The notes: a model not told the origin generated them from the sequence alone. A stretch of 64,000 nt of DNA from Arachis hypogaea (GCF_003086295.3 NC_092054.1:35060393-35124392); one strand, 5' to 3'; positions 45,624 through 57,197 are shown, numbered from the stretch's first letter. A program made the numbers and translations.

Positions 45624-47176
45624 TGATAAACCCCATTTGTAGGGTTTATCTTACGCCTCATTTAAGGGATTTTATCACCTTTTGCCCATATTTATTTAAT
45701 GAAATAGCATGGTTTTATAAATTCTCCTTTAATTGTGCTTAAGAGTGAACACATGCTTTTTAGGACTTAGAATAGCTAAATTTAATTCACCTTGATTCCA
45801 TTAGATGCCTTGATATATTAGTTAAGTGATTTTAGGTTTAGGAGGTAAAGATTGGATCAAGGGAATGAAGGAAAAGCATGTAAAAATGGAGAACTCATGA
45901 AGAAATGAAGGAATTGCAAAAGCTGTCAAGCCGACCTCTTTGCACTTAAACAACCATAACTTGAGCTACAAAGGTCCAAATGATGCGGTTTCAATTGCGT
46001 TGGAAAGCTAACATCCGGGGCTTCGAAACGATATAAGATTTTCCATATTTTTTATACGTATGGTGATGCGTACGCACACTGTACGCGTACGCGTTGTTGT
46101 TGCCATATGACCCACTTAAAGCAATACGTGGCCAGCAAATTCTAAAGCCTTGTGGGCCCAATCCAACTCATTTCTGATGCTATTTAAGCCAAGGATTGAA
46201 GGGGACTTTAGATACCTTTCACACATTAGTTTAGTTTAGTTTATGTTTTGAAGGGAAACTTAGTTTTAGAGAGAGAAGCTCTCACTTCTCTCTAGGATTA
46301 GGAGTAGGTTAGATCTAGATTAGAATTTCTTAGATCTATGTTTAATTCATGCTTTGATTTACTTTTCCTTTACAATTTCTAGTTCCTCTTCTTCTCCTCT
46401 CTCTCTAATTTTGTATTTCATTCTTGTGATTCTCTACTTTTATGTTCTTGCACCTTTGTTTCTTCTATTTTCATTTTAAGGCAATTTATGTTTTCATGTT
46501 CCTTTATTGTTCATTTGATTTATTGTTGTTTAATTTCTTGCAATTGAGTAGTGTGGATTTACTTTTCTTGCACTTTTTACTATGCTTTCCTTTTATGCCT
46601 TCCAAGTGTTTGATAAAATGCTTGGTTGGATTTTAAAGTAGATTTTAGTGCTCTTGGCTTGGGAAGGTAACTTAGGAACTCTTGAGTTACTAATGTCCAA
46701 GTGATTGACGATTGGGAGCCATTAACTCTAGATCTCACTAATTGATTTGGTAGAGAACTAGGACTTATGGACTTGGATTGACATAGCTCACTTGACTTTC
46801 CTCTACTATTAGTTAGGGGTTGACTTAGTGGGGTTGGTCCTTGCCAATTCTCATGTTGTGGTTAGTGATAAGGATAGAGATCCTTGACCACCAACCTTTG
46901 CCAAGACCTTTTTAGTTGTTAGTTTATTTTCATTGTCATTTATCTTTCATGACTCTTATCAAAAACCCCAAAAATACCTCATAACCAATAAGAAAGCACT
47001 TTATTTTAATTCCTAGGGAGAACGACCCGAGGTTCAATACTTCGGTTTATAAATTTAGGGGTTTGTTACTTGTGACAGACAAATTTTTATATGAAAGGAC
47101 TATTGTTGGTTTAGAAACTATACTTGCAACGAGGCTTCATTTGTGAAATTCTAAACCGTCAAAAGTCAATTCATCA
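45624..47176 (+). repeat. Element K 5' LTR
   Basis: 1553 bp, pairs with 53622-55148. A short palindrome block (GATGCGTACGCACACTGTACG, 46065-46093, trimmed here) lies about 90 bp before a TATA-like TATTTAAG at 46181-46188. Confidence 0.94.
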
Positions 47177-47179
47177 AAA

Positions 47180-47197
47180 TGGCGCCGTTGCCAGGAA
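47180..47197 (+). promoter_or_regulatory. Element K primer-binding site (tRNA-Asp)
   Basis: TGGCGCCGTTGCCAGGAA, two mismatches from the tRNA-Asp complement, three bases after the LTR. Confidence 0.9.
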
Positions 47198-47346
47198 ATT
47201 GTAATGGTGTTGTGTTATTGGTTATTGTATATATGTGAATACTGTGAATAACTTTATTTTTGGATTGCTTGTTAGTTTTTGCTAGTTTTAGGATTTTGTT
47301 TCATTATTTTTCTATTAGCTTTTGAATTTTATTTTCTTTTTTCACT

Positions 47347-49014
47347 ATGAATTCTCACTTTGGCTATGAGTGTGATTACAATTATGTTGTAGGAAATGAG
47401 AGCTACAATGAAGATGTGTATCAAGGATGGGACAATTAAAGGTAGGAGGAGCCATATGCATGTGATCAATCCTCTTGGCAACAACCTCCACCAATGTACT
47501 ATGAAGAAGAGCCATTCTATGATGCATACAAATCCAATGGCTATGGTGAATCTCCTTGTGACTTTCAAGAACCACCACCATATACCTTTGAGTCATATCC
47601 TCAACATGAACCTCAACCACACTCACAAGCCTATTTTCACCAAACACCTCCATATGACATTGATCCATATCCACCATACCAACCATCTTTTGAACCATAT
47701 GAGCCATACATGGAACCACCATTTCAAGATCACTACTCCCAAGAACCACCTCAATATATACCACCATACCCTTACCAAGAAGAACCACCTTCCTATTTTG
47801 AACCCTTTCTCCAAGACAATGAACCCTCTTATCCACTCCAATCCTCCATGAATGAAATCCTTAGCCTTATACTTCAAGGGCAAGGAGAAATGCAAAGGGA
47901 GACACTAGAATTTGTGGCTACCTTGACCAAGGTGGTAAGCACTCTAGCCTCCCAATACTTGAGCACTCAAAGCACTCCCATGGTCACATGTGGAAAACTA
48001 ATTGAAAAGCATAGCATGAAGGAGAGATTGGAAACTCCGGTGAAACATGAGGAATGTTATTTTGTATTAGAGCAATTGGAGGAGCCTATGATCATTGAAG
48101 AAGAGGAAGAAGTGGTTGAAGACTTAGGAAATGCGGAACCTCCTTGGGAACCTAGAGTTGAAGAAAATTCCTCTAAGAAGATTGAATTTGATATTGAGGA
48201 GGAGAGTGCACAACCTACAAAACAATTTTTTAATGAAGACTTAGAAGGAATGAAGCAAGAATTGAGTTCTCTTGGTGATGAAGATCATGCATCCAACCCT
48301 CTTGGTGGTGAATCTTTTGAATTTGAAGAAGCTTCTCCCAATGAGATGGAAAGCAGTGTGGATGTAGATTTCTCTCAACCTCCCATTTATGATTTGAGTG
48401 ATGGAGAAGAGGTAGATGAAATTGATGAACAAAGGGTTGAAATTAAAGAAAGTTGTCAAGAGGTGGAGGTGGTCAAAGAAGAACACAAGAGAGTAGAGCT
48501 TACAAGCACATTGGAGATACCTCTCCCCAAGCCACCACCATCCATTCTTTCATTTAAGTGGGTAAATTCCTTATACTCAAGCTTTATTATTCCCCTTGAA
48601 TATGGTTTGCTTGAGACGGATGGTCAACTTAGATATATTTGTGGCTTTAAGAGCAAAAAGAAGATGGCTAGTGGTTGAAAATATCATTCTAGGTTCATGA
48701 CGGTTACACGTTGAAAGCTTAATTGCAACGGTTGGTGTAGAACTAGATTGCTTGGGTCTAAGATGATGTTTGGTCACTTGAATGAGAATTCAAAAACTAT
48801 GGCACCCACATGGATCAATGAGAATCAACTTCAAGACGGGTGTGAAAATAAAGTGTGGGATCCCGGATTACAAGAAAAAGATCAACTTTAGGAGCCCCAA
48901 GCTTGTGAAGAACTCCATCACCACTTGGTGCAACAAATAAGAAATCTTGAGGCACAATGGAGAACCAAGCATTGGTGGGAGTTCCAAGAAGAATTTAAGC
49001 ACAAGCCACCTTGA
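47347..49014 (+). pseudogene. Element K unrecognised gag-position ORF
   Basis: Same protein family as the E2 ORF: start MNSHFGYECDYNYVVGNESY, Pro/Tyr-rich repeats (YDIDPYPPYQPSFEPYEP), a conserved KERLETP block, an acidic centre (EEEEEVVEDLGNAEPPWEP, VDFSQPPIYDLSDGEEVDE), PLEYGLLETDGQLR, and the C-terminus FKHKPP. It is 555 codons before the final stop at 49012, with five internal stops: 47437, 47443, 48676, one near 48712 and one near 48886. The stretch 47494-48678 is open. It is shorter than E2 because a central segment is absent. The function is unknown. Confidence 0.72.
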
Positions 49015-49061
49015 TGGAGCTCCCCATAAGTCCAACTTAAGGACAATAAACAAAAGTGCTA

Positions 49062-49079
49062 GGTGGGAGACACCGCACC
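49062..49079 (+). promoter_or_regulatory. Element K post-ORF hairpin and putative splice donor
   Basis: GGTGGG-AGACAC-CGCACC (one mismatch in the stem), then ATGGTAACTTC, a donor-like site. Confidence 0.55.
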
Positions 49080-49282
49080 ATGGTAACTTCTTTACATTTT
49101 CTCTTTTTGTACATATTGGTAATTAGTTTAAATTCATATTTTTGGTTGATTTGTTGAGTATAATTGGTAGTTTAGTATGTTAAATAAGGTTTTATGGTGT
49201 TTTGGTAGCTGTTTGGAGGTTTGGAATGGTTGGATGGGTGCAAAAACATTAAAAAAATTTGAAAAAAAAAAATAGAGCACTA

Positions 49283-49566
49283 TCCGCGCGTACGCGTGCC
49301 TCAAGCATTTTCACCTATCCACGCGGACGGGCCATGTACGCGTACGCGTGGATTGAGAAATTCCACCCCCAAGCCAAAAACCCGAGAGTTGTGTGAACAT
49401 TACGCGCGCATTGTGCCTTTCGCACAAGCCAACTCGCGCATACGCGCACATGACGCGTACGCGCCACTCTTGAAATAAGACACCGACGCAGACGCGCCAT
49501 GTACGCGTACGCGTTGCGTCCATTGCACCACCATCCGCGCGCGCGCGCCATGCACGCGTACATGCG
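49283..49566. repeat. ACGCGT/CGCGCG palindrome cluster, internal region of K
   Basis: CCGCGCGTACGCGTG, CATGTACGCGTACGCGTGG, CCGCGCGCGCGCGCC and related motifs, between the ORF and the C/T tract, matching the position in E1 and E2. Minus-strand open frames here are by-products. Confidence 0.88.
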
Positions 49567-50327
49567 GATGTCCTTCCTTCAACACATTTCTTTTCTTCTC
49601 CTTTTTCCATTTCTTTCCTTCTCCTTTCTTCTTCCTTTCTTCTACCCCTCATCCAACACTCCCAAACACCATTGACAACCATTTATTTTAGTTAGTTAAT
49701 CAGTTAGTTAGTTAGTTAATTAGTTAGTTTTAGTTAGTTTTCATTTCATTTTCTCTTTTTCATTGTAAGTGTTGGATTGTTATTCTTGTTTACCATTAAT
49801 TGCTGCTGAGTATTAAAAAGGGATGTTATCTTAACATCATTATGTTTACAATCTTTGTTGGATTCTATGATTGAGGTTATATTTTGCTACTTGGTTTTAA
49901 GTTCTTCATGCTTCACTTTTGTGAATACCAAGTACATGACATTGCCTTCAAGCTCTTAAATCCTTTTGAATTGCATGATTTGGCCACCATGTGATTTGAA
50001 CCTTATTCTTTGACTAGGCAATTTCTTGATGAATGATGTTGAGCATTTACTTCAATGCATTGTGTTTCATGATCATATGCATCCATATGTTTATAGCTTG
50101 AATGCTCTCATGCTTCTTTAATGCTTGTTTTACCTTACAAGTTTACTTAAAGCATCTCAAGCACACTAGGATAAGTGAAGTGCATACTTCTTTTGTGACA
50201 TCGCTTTTATGATAATGTGTGTTCTAAACCGCGCGCAATTTAAAATTCACACACTTATTTGTCATTAAGGTCACACTAATTCACTCACTCAATTCTAGTG
50301 ATTATTACCTCATTCCAACAGTGTATG
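49567..50327 (+). other. Element K intron-like region
   Basis: A C/T-rich tract (49570-49660), TTAGTTAG repeats (49690-49740) and AT-rich DNA. No coding potential is seen. It is interrupted by the H-family LTR at 50328. Confidence 0.6.
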
Positions 50328-51911
50328 TGATGAGCGGATAATTTATACGCTTTTTGGCATTGTTTTTAGTATGTTTTTAGTAGAATCTAGTTACTTTTAG
50401 GGATGTTTTTATTAGTTTTTATGTTAAATTCACATTTCTAGACTTTACCATGAGTTTGTGTGTTTTTCTGTGATTTTAGGTATTTTCTGGCTGAAATTGA
50501 GGGACTTGAGCAAAAATCAGATTCAGAGGTTGAAGAAGGACTGCTGATGCTGTTGGATTCTGACCTCCCTGAACTGAAAGTGGATTTTCTGGAGCTACAA
50601 AACTCAAAATGGTGCGCTTCCAATTGCGTTGGAAAGTAGACATCCAGGGCTTTCCAGAAATATATAATAGTCTATACTTTGGCCGAGTTTAGATGATACA
50701 AAAGGGCGTTGAACGCCAGTTCTACGCTGCAGTCTGGAGTTAAACGCCAGAAACACGTCATGAACCAGAGTTGAACGCCAAAAACACATTACAACCTGGC
50801 GTTCAACTCCAGAAAGAGCCTCTGCACGTGTAACATTTAAGCTCAGCCCAAGCACACACCAAGTGGGCCCCGAAAGTGGATTTATGCATCAATTACTTAC
50901 TTCTGTAAACCCTAGTAGCTAGTTTAGTATAAATAGGACTTTTTACTATTGTATTAGACATCTTGGGACGTCTAGTTCTTAGATCATGGGGGCTGGCCAT
51001 TCAGCCATGCCTGAACTTTTCACTTATGTATTTTTAATGGTAGAGTTTCTACACTCCATGGATTAAGGTGTGGAGCTCTGCTGTTCCTCATGAATTAATG
51101 CAAAGTATTACTGTTTCTTTATTCAATTCAACTTATTCCGCTTCTAAGATATTCATTCGCACTTCAATATGAATGTGATGAACGTGACAATCATCATCAT
51201 TCCCTTACGAACACGTGCCTAACAACCATTTCCGTTCCACCTTAGATTGAATGAATATCTCTTGGATCTCTTAATCAGAATCTTCGTGGTATAAGCTAGA
51301 TTGATGGCGGCATTCATGAGAATCCGGAAAGTCTAAACCTTGTCTGTGGTATTCCGAGTAGGATTCAGGGATTGAATGACTGTGACGAACTTCAAACTCG
51401 CGAGTGCTAGGCGTAGTGACAGACGCAAAAGGATAGTAAATCCTATTCCAGTATGATCGAGAACCTCCAGATGATTAGCCATGCAGTGACAGCGCATCGG
51501 ACCATTTTCACAGAGAGGATGGGATGTAGCCATTGACGATGGTGATGCCCTTACATAAAGTTTTTCATGGAAAGGAGTAAGACTGATTGCATGAAGACAG
51601 CGGGAAAGCAGAGAGTCAGAGGAACGAAAGCATCTCTATACGCTTATCTGAAATTCTCACCAATGATATACATAAGTATTTCTATCTTTATTTTCTATTT
51701 ATTTATTATTATTATTATTCGAAAATACTATAACCATTTGATATCCGCCTGACTGAGATTTACAAGGTGACCATAGCTTGCTTTATACCAACAATCTCCG
51801 TGGGATCGACCCTTACTCACGTAAGGTTTTATTACTTGGACGACCCAGTGCACTTGATGGTTAGTTGTGTGAAGCTGTGAAGTTATGCTTGGACCATGGT
51901 ATTGTGCACCA
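50328..51911 (+). mobile_element. H-family LTR inserted in K
   Basis: 1584 bp, from TGATGAGCGGATAATTTATACG to GTATTGTGCACCA (start trimmed: TGATGAGCGG), close to the 5' LTR of element I (57904-59495). Palindrome cluster at 50704-50815; TATA box TATAAATA at 50928-50935. It is followed by a degenerate primer site. No second LTR is seen in K, so this is a truncated element rather than a clean solo LTR. Confidence 0.85.
50704..50815. repeat. GCGTT/AACGCC palindrome cluster in H LTR
   Basis: GGCGTTGAACGCCAG, CTGGAGTTAAACGCCAG, AGAGTTGAACGCCA and CTGGCGTTCAACTCCAG in sequence. It is the same motif type as in element I. Confidence 0.88.
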
Positions 51912-51916
51912 GTTAT

Positions 51917-51934
51917 TGGTGCCATTGCCAGGGA
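51917..51934 (+). promoter_or_regulatory. H primer-binding site relic
   Basis: TGGTGCCATTGCCAGGGA, the tRNA-Asp complement with three mismatches, two of them CpG to TpG or CpA changes. It shows that internal DNA of H follows the LTR for a short distance. Confidence 0.75.
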
Positions 51935-52183
51935 CAGAACGAACAACAAATTTTACAACCTCAGAGTAACAATTTCGTACACCAGTCTGCTTCTTTGCTT
52001 TTGTGTTTTCTCATCTTATGGTGTTATATTTTTGTTTTTCATGAACGATGCACCACAAGCAAAAATAGAAGCGGAAGAAAGAACACGCAGCAACCGGTTG
52101 ACCTACCAGCTGAAGGTAGCAATCCGGGAAGTCGCCGTACCCCCTTGCTCATCTTTGAGTGCAACGAGGACGGTACAAACTTT
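51935..52183 (+). other. H leader fragment and K third-ORF relic
   Basis: The first part continues the H leader. By about 52040-52170 it is K DNA, ending with GAGGACGGTACAAAC, the counterpart of the end of element A's third ORF. I cannot place the H/K junction exactly, and the target repeat GTATG of the left edge is not clearly repeated. Confidence 0.5.
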
Positions 52184-52198
52184 TAAGTGTGGGGAGGT
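52184..52198 (+). promoter_or_regulatory. internal copy of the purine tract (K)
   Basis: TAAGTGTGGGGAGGT, identical to the terminal tract at 53607-53621. Confidence 0.7.
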
Positions 52199-53606
52199 CA
52201 TCCGACCGATCGGTAATTTTGGGTGACAAGTTTCTAATTCCAACACTTTTGTATTTCATTCTAGGTTTTTAGGATTTTTACTTGCATTTTCTTATTTCGC
52301 ATATATATACACAATAAGCTTAGTCAAAATAATGAGATTTGTCAAGATTTCTATCTATAGGGCACCAATTGATTTGAGTGAAAACTTTTCATATAACTTG
52401 CTTGAATTATACATATATTGTGGATCATGTTTTTTGAGCTAAGACCACAAGCAAGTGAGATTTGAGCCTAATGGTGTGGTTACATCTTATAACCACTTAT
52501 TTTCCTTCTTGTGTGCATTATTCTCTTTTTATGATTGTAATCTTTGATTTGTTTGATTCTTTATGTCCATTATTTTGTGTATTTATGCATTTATATGATT
52601 GAGGCCATCGTTTTATTTAGCTCACTTACCCAAATAGCCTTACCTTTTATCTTCCATTGTTAGCCAACTTTGAGCCTACGATTAACCCATTTGTTCTTTG
52701 ATTGGCTTAGGCTAGTGTGTGTGTGTAACATTCAAGTGTGGGAAACTTGGGATATTGGTTGAATGAAAAGGGTAGTTTTGTATTTTTATTGAAATTATTG
52801 GGAATTGGGTACATGCTCATGTATTGATAAAATGTATAGACCTTATACATTGATGTTCTTGTATATAGTTTGAAAGAAAAAAATGAGAAAAACAAAAGAA
52901 AAAGGAAAAGAAACAAAAAGAAGAGCATGGAAAAGAAATAAAAAGGGGACAAAATGCCCCAAAGCAAAGTAAAATTCAATAAAGATCAATGCATATGAGT
53001 TGTGAAATGAAAAGAAAATGCATGAGTATGTTAAAAAAGAGAAAAATGGGTAGTTAGGTTAGATTTGGAATTGTATAGGATGTCATAGGCTAGGTGGGAA
53101 GTCTAAGCTTATCAAAGATTCAAGTTTCAAGCTCACTTAACCAAATATGCATCCTACCTTGACCCTAGCCCCATTACAACCTAAAGAAAAGACCTCATGA
53201 TACTTGTATGCATGCATGAAATATATGTCGATTGTTAGAAGAAAAACAAATCTTGGAAAGCATGATTAGGGGAGAATTGAGTGAATCAACCCTAAACACT
53301 TGAGCGAATAGAGTGCAAACACATCCGGTGAGGGTTTGATGCTCAATTACATGTTTCCACCTATCATCATCACTTTTCAGGCAAGTTTGTAAAAATATTT
53401 AATAACTCAATTCAATTGTGGATTAGACTTGCTAGCCCTTAGCCCTTGTGCATATATGCTTCTTGGAAATTGATTTATTTTGACCAAGCAATTGCATTTA
53501 TGTAGATAATTGCATATAGTTTAGGTTGCATTTAGTTAGATTTCATTGAATAAATGTTGATACCCCTTTACTTTCTCTTGGTCTAAGCATGAGGACATGC
53601 TTGGTT
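52199..53606 (+). other. Element K 3' tail
   Basis: Non-coding, homologous to the tails of A and E. It ends with the hairpin AGCATGAGGACATGCT at 53586-53601, identical to that of A. Confidence 0.8.
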
Positions 53607-53621
53607 TAAGTGTGGGGAGGT
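53607..53621 (+). promoter_or_regulatory. Element K polypurine tract
   Basis: TAAGTGTGGGGAGGT directly before the 3' LTR. Confidence 0.88.
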
Positions 53622-55148
53622 TGATAAACCCCATTTGTAGGGTTTATCTTATGCCTCATTTAAGGGATTTTGTCACCTTTTGCCCACATTTATTTAATGA
53701 AATAGCATGGTTTTATAAATTCTCCTTTAATTGTGCTTAAGAGTGAACACATGCTTTTTAGGACTTAGAATAGCTAAATTTAATTCACCTTGATTCCATT
53801 AGATGCCTTGATATGTTTGTTAAGTGATTTCAGATTTAGGAGGCAAAGATTGGATCAAGGGAATGAACGAAAAGCATGTAAAAATGGAGAACTCATGAAG
53901 AAATGAAGGAATCGCAAAAGCTGTCAAGCCGACCTCTTCGCACTTAAACAACCATAACTTGGGCTACAGAGGTCCAAATGATGCGGTTCCAGTTGCGTTG
54001 GAAAGCTAACATCCGGGGATTCGAAACAATATAAGATTTGCCATAGTTGTTATACGTATAGTAATGCGTACGCGCACTGTACGTGCACGCGTTGTTGCTG
54101 CCATATGACCCACTTAAAGCAATATGTGGCCAGCGAATTCTAAAGCCTTGTGGGCCCAATCCAACTCATTTCTGATGCTATTTAAGCCATGGATTGAAGG
54201 GGACTTTAGATACCTTTCACACATTAGTTTAGTTTATTTTAATTTTTGGAGGGAAAGTTAGTTTTAGAGAGAGGAGTAAGTTAGAGCTAGATTAGAATTT
54301 CTTAGATCTATGTTTAATTCATGCTTTGATTTACTTTTTCTTTACAATTTCTAGTTCCTCTTCTTCTCCTCTCTCTAATTTTGTATTTCATTCTTGTGAT
54401 TCTCTACTTTTATGTTCATGCACTTTTGTTTCTTCTATTTTCATTTTAATGCAATTTATGTTTTCATGTTCCTTTATTGTTCATTTGATTTGTTCTTGTT
54501 TAATTTCTTGCAATTGAGTAGTGTAGATTTACTTTCCTTGCACTTTTTACTATGCTTTCCCTTTATGCCTTCCAAGTATTTGATAAAATGCTTGGTTGGA
54601 TTTTAAAGTAGATTTTAGTGCTCTTGGCTTGGGAAGGTAACTTAGGAACTCTTGAGTTACTAATGTCCAAGTGATTGACAATTGGGAGCCATTAACTCTA
54701 GATCTCACTAATTGATTTGGTGGAGAACTAGAACTTATGGACTTGGATTGACATAGCTCACTTGACTTTCCTCTACTATTAGTTAGGGGTTGACTTAGTG
54801 GGATTGGTCCTTGCCAATTCTCATGTTGTGGTTAGTGATAAGGATAGAGATCCTTGACCACCAACCTTTGCCAAGACCTTTTTAGTTGTTAGTTTATTTT
54901 CATTGTCATTTATCTTTCATGACTCTTATCAAAAACCCTCAAAACATACCTCATAACCAATAACAAGACACTTTATTTTAATTCCTAGAGAGAACAACCC
55001 GAGGTTCAATACTTCGGTTTATAAATTTAGGGGTTTGTTACTTGTGACAGACAAATTTTTGTATGAAAGAGCTATTGTTGGTTTAGAAACTATACTTGCA
55101 ACGAGACTTCATTTGTGAAATTCTAAACCGTCAAAAGTCAATTCATCA
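53622..55148 (+). repeat. Element K 3' LTR
   Basis: 1527 bp, colinear with 45624-47176, with short indels such as loss of part of the GAGAGAAGCTCTCACTTCTC stretch. Target duplication CGCAC follows at 55149-55153. Confidence 0.94.
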
Positions 55149-55153
55149 CGCAC

Positions 55154-57197
55154 ACATAGTTCAAATTCTGCAGAATTTTCAACAGCAATGTTCGAACTTA
55201 AAAAACTCATAACTTTTGGTACAAAAATTTTTTTTCTCTCTGTTTTTTGACGATTTTAAAATACACATCCCCAATTTTAATTCAAAATCAATTTCACTCA
55301 ATTCCAAGCTCTGAGTGCCAAGTTATGGCCCGTCAAAGTCGGCCAAATTTTCTAAATTACCAAATTTTTCTGCATAATTCAAATTCACCACTTCTCAACT
55401 CCTTTTCTTTCCAATCCTTTTCTTTCCAAACCAATACCAAATGCTTATTTCAACACTAAAACTCAAATCATATCTTATTTATTCTACTTTACAACTCATC
55501 CAACAATAGATTCTCAGCCAAGTCATCATTTAACCTCTCACTAACCAAACCTAACAATTTCACCAAACTCAACAATTAACCATTTTCAATTCAATTTCAT
55601 ATGTTGTCCTTTACACTCAATTTTAAATCCCAATTCTCAAATTATATCCTAGCCATTCAAGACCCAAAATAACCAATTCCCATCAATTAACTATTTCCAA
55701 TTTACATCAATTCCATATTAAAAAACCAAAACCAACCAATTCTTATCAATTAACCACTTCTTATTTACATCAATTCCAAGATCAACATTATACCACAACA
55801 AAATTGATACATATGACTCCTACATTTTACCACAACACAATCAATGCATATCCACATAATAACATTTCACTCAATCAATCCTTGTCAAACTTACCGATAT
55901 TCATCCAATCATAACTTCCGGCCCAATTACCATTCAATAACCATTAATCAATTAAATTCACACACTTAGCTTTCACAATTCATATGACTCAAATTAATTC
56001 TGACATACTTACCAAAGGTGCAACTCACCCAATCATGGTCTTTGGCCCAATTTTTCTCCAACCATCAATAATCGATCAAACCACACAATCATACTACAAC
56101 ATATCATCATTTTAACAATTACTTCACCTCAATTATTCAACTACAACATCATCAAACAACAACATCAATTATTCAACAATATCATAAGGACATCTTACCT
56201 AGATTTTTACATAGCGTTATATCGTGTTTACTCGAAACCAAAACTTGTATCTTCGTTGACGGCGATTTCCAACCTCTTGATCCTTTCCTTTTGGTCAACC
56301 CAAGCCTCCACCAAGTTCTCCCAAATCAATCCAAGCACTTAATCTACACTAACTCAAACCAAGCAAGCCATCACTCTCATTCAATCTATTTATATTAATT
56401 TTCAAGCATTTACATTAGGATTTTTTGCACAAAATTTAGGAGAAATAGAGAGAAAGAGTTCCCTTATCATGTTCTATATGCTCTTGGATCAAAATCCTGC
56501 TAGAGGTTGTGCTTGAGCTTCTCTTAAAGCATCAAAATCATAAACTTCAATACCTCACACTTCTAAAACACAAATTTAGTAGGGAAAAAAATATATCAGA
56601 GTTCTCACAAGTACTCACTGCAAAAGTTAAATAGAAAGAGAATGATGAGATGAATGCGTGGCCACAAATGGGCCTTCAATCGGAGCTACAATTTGAGAGA
56701 AAAATGAAATTGAATGTTGATGTGAATAGTGTTAGGGTTTTGGTTCTCTTCTCTTCTTTTCTTTCTCATGGCTCTCTCTCACTCTCAATGAGAATTGAAT
56801 GGAATTTTGCAAGTGAGAGGGGTGAGTCACGTCTTTGTGTTAAGTGGGCGAGGGACATTTTTGTCCTTTTGCCCATTGGCCCCTAGAGCCAAAATCTTTA
56901 AGATAAATATTTCAGTTTTTATTCTAAATAATTTTGGGTTATTTTTACAGTTTTATTTTTCCACGCAATACTAGATAGACTTAAGCCTGTACAGTTAATT
57001 ATAATACCGGTACGCATTTTCCACAAATAAGTATATTTTTGTGCTCTAATTAATTTTCTAAGTTAAATCTTCACCAGTAAATTTCCAAATTATAAATTTT
57101 AAATTTCTGACCCAGTTCGAGCGATTTAAAACCCTCTTAACTCACTCTTAATTAATTAGTTAATTAATTATCTAATTAATATTTTCCGGGTCTTATA
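55154..57197 (-). mobile_element. host chromovirus LTR piece (4 of 4, LTR start)
   Basis: On the minus strand the LTR starts TATAAGACCCGG (probably from TGTAAGACCC) at 57197, directly after a purine tract AAGGTCGGTAGGA. It is AT-rich, with a TTAATTAATTAA stretch near 57150. No gene is seen. Frames such as 56650-56886 lack supporting motifs. Confidence 0.7.

Larger units (their letters stand above)
45624..55148 (+). mobile_element. Element K: non-autonomous Athila-like LTR retrotransposon
   Basis: LTRs of 1553 and 1527 bp starting TGATAAACCCCATTTGTAGG and ending AATTCATCA, flanked by CGCAC direct repeats (45619-45623 and 55149-55153). Internal order: tRNA-Asp primer site, unrecognised ORF, post-ORF hairpin, palindrome block, intron-like C/T tract, relic of the third ORF, internal purine tract, tail, hairpin, purine tract. 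An H-family LTR sits at 50328-51911. It has no gag, protease, RT or integrase, so it must have used another element's enzymes. Confidence 0.92.

Noticed and set aside
47345..47836. Minus-strand frame opposite the K ORF (and 37137-37643 opposite the E2 ORF)
   Set aside because: It is an antisense shadow of the Pro/Tyr-rich segment. The plus-sense family is conserved between E2 and K and starts after a primer site.
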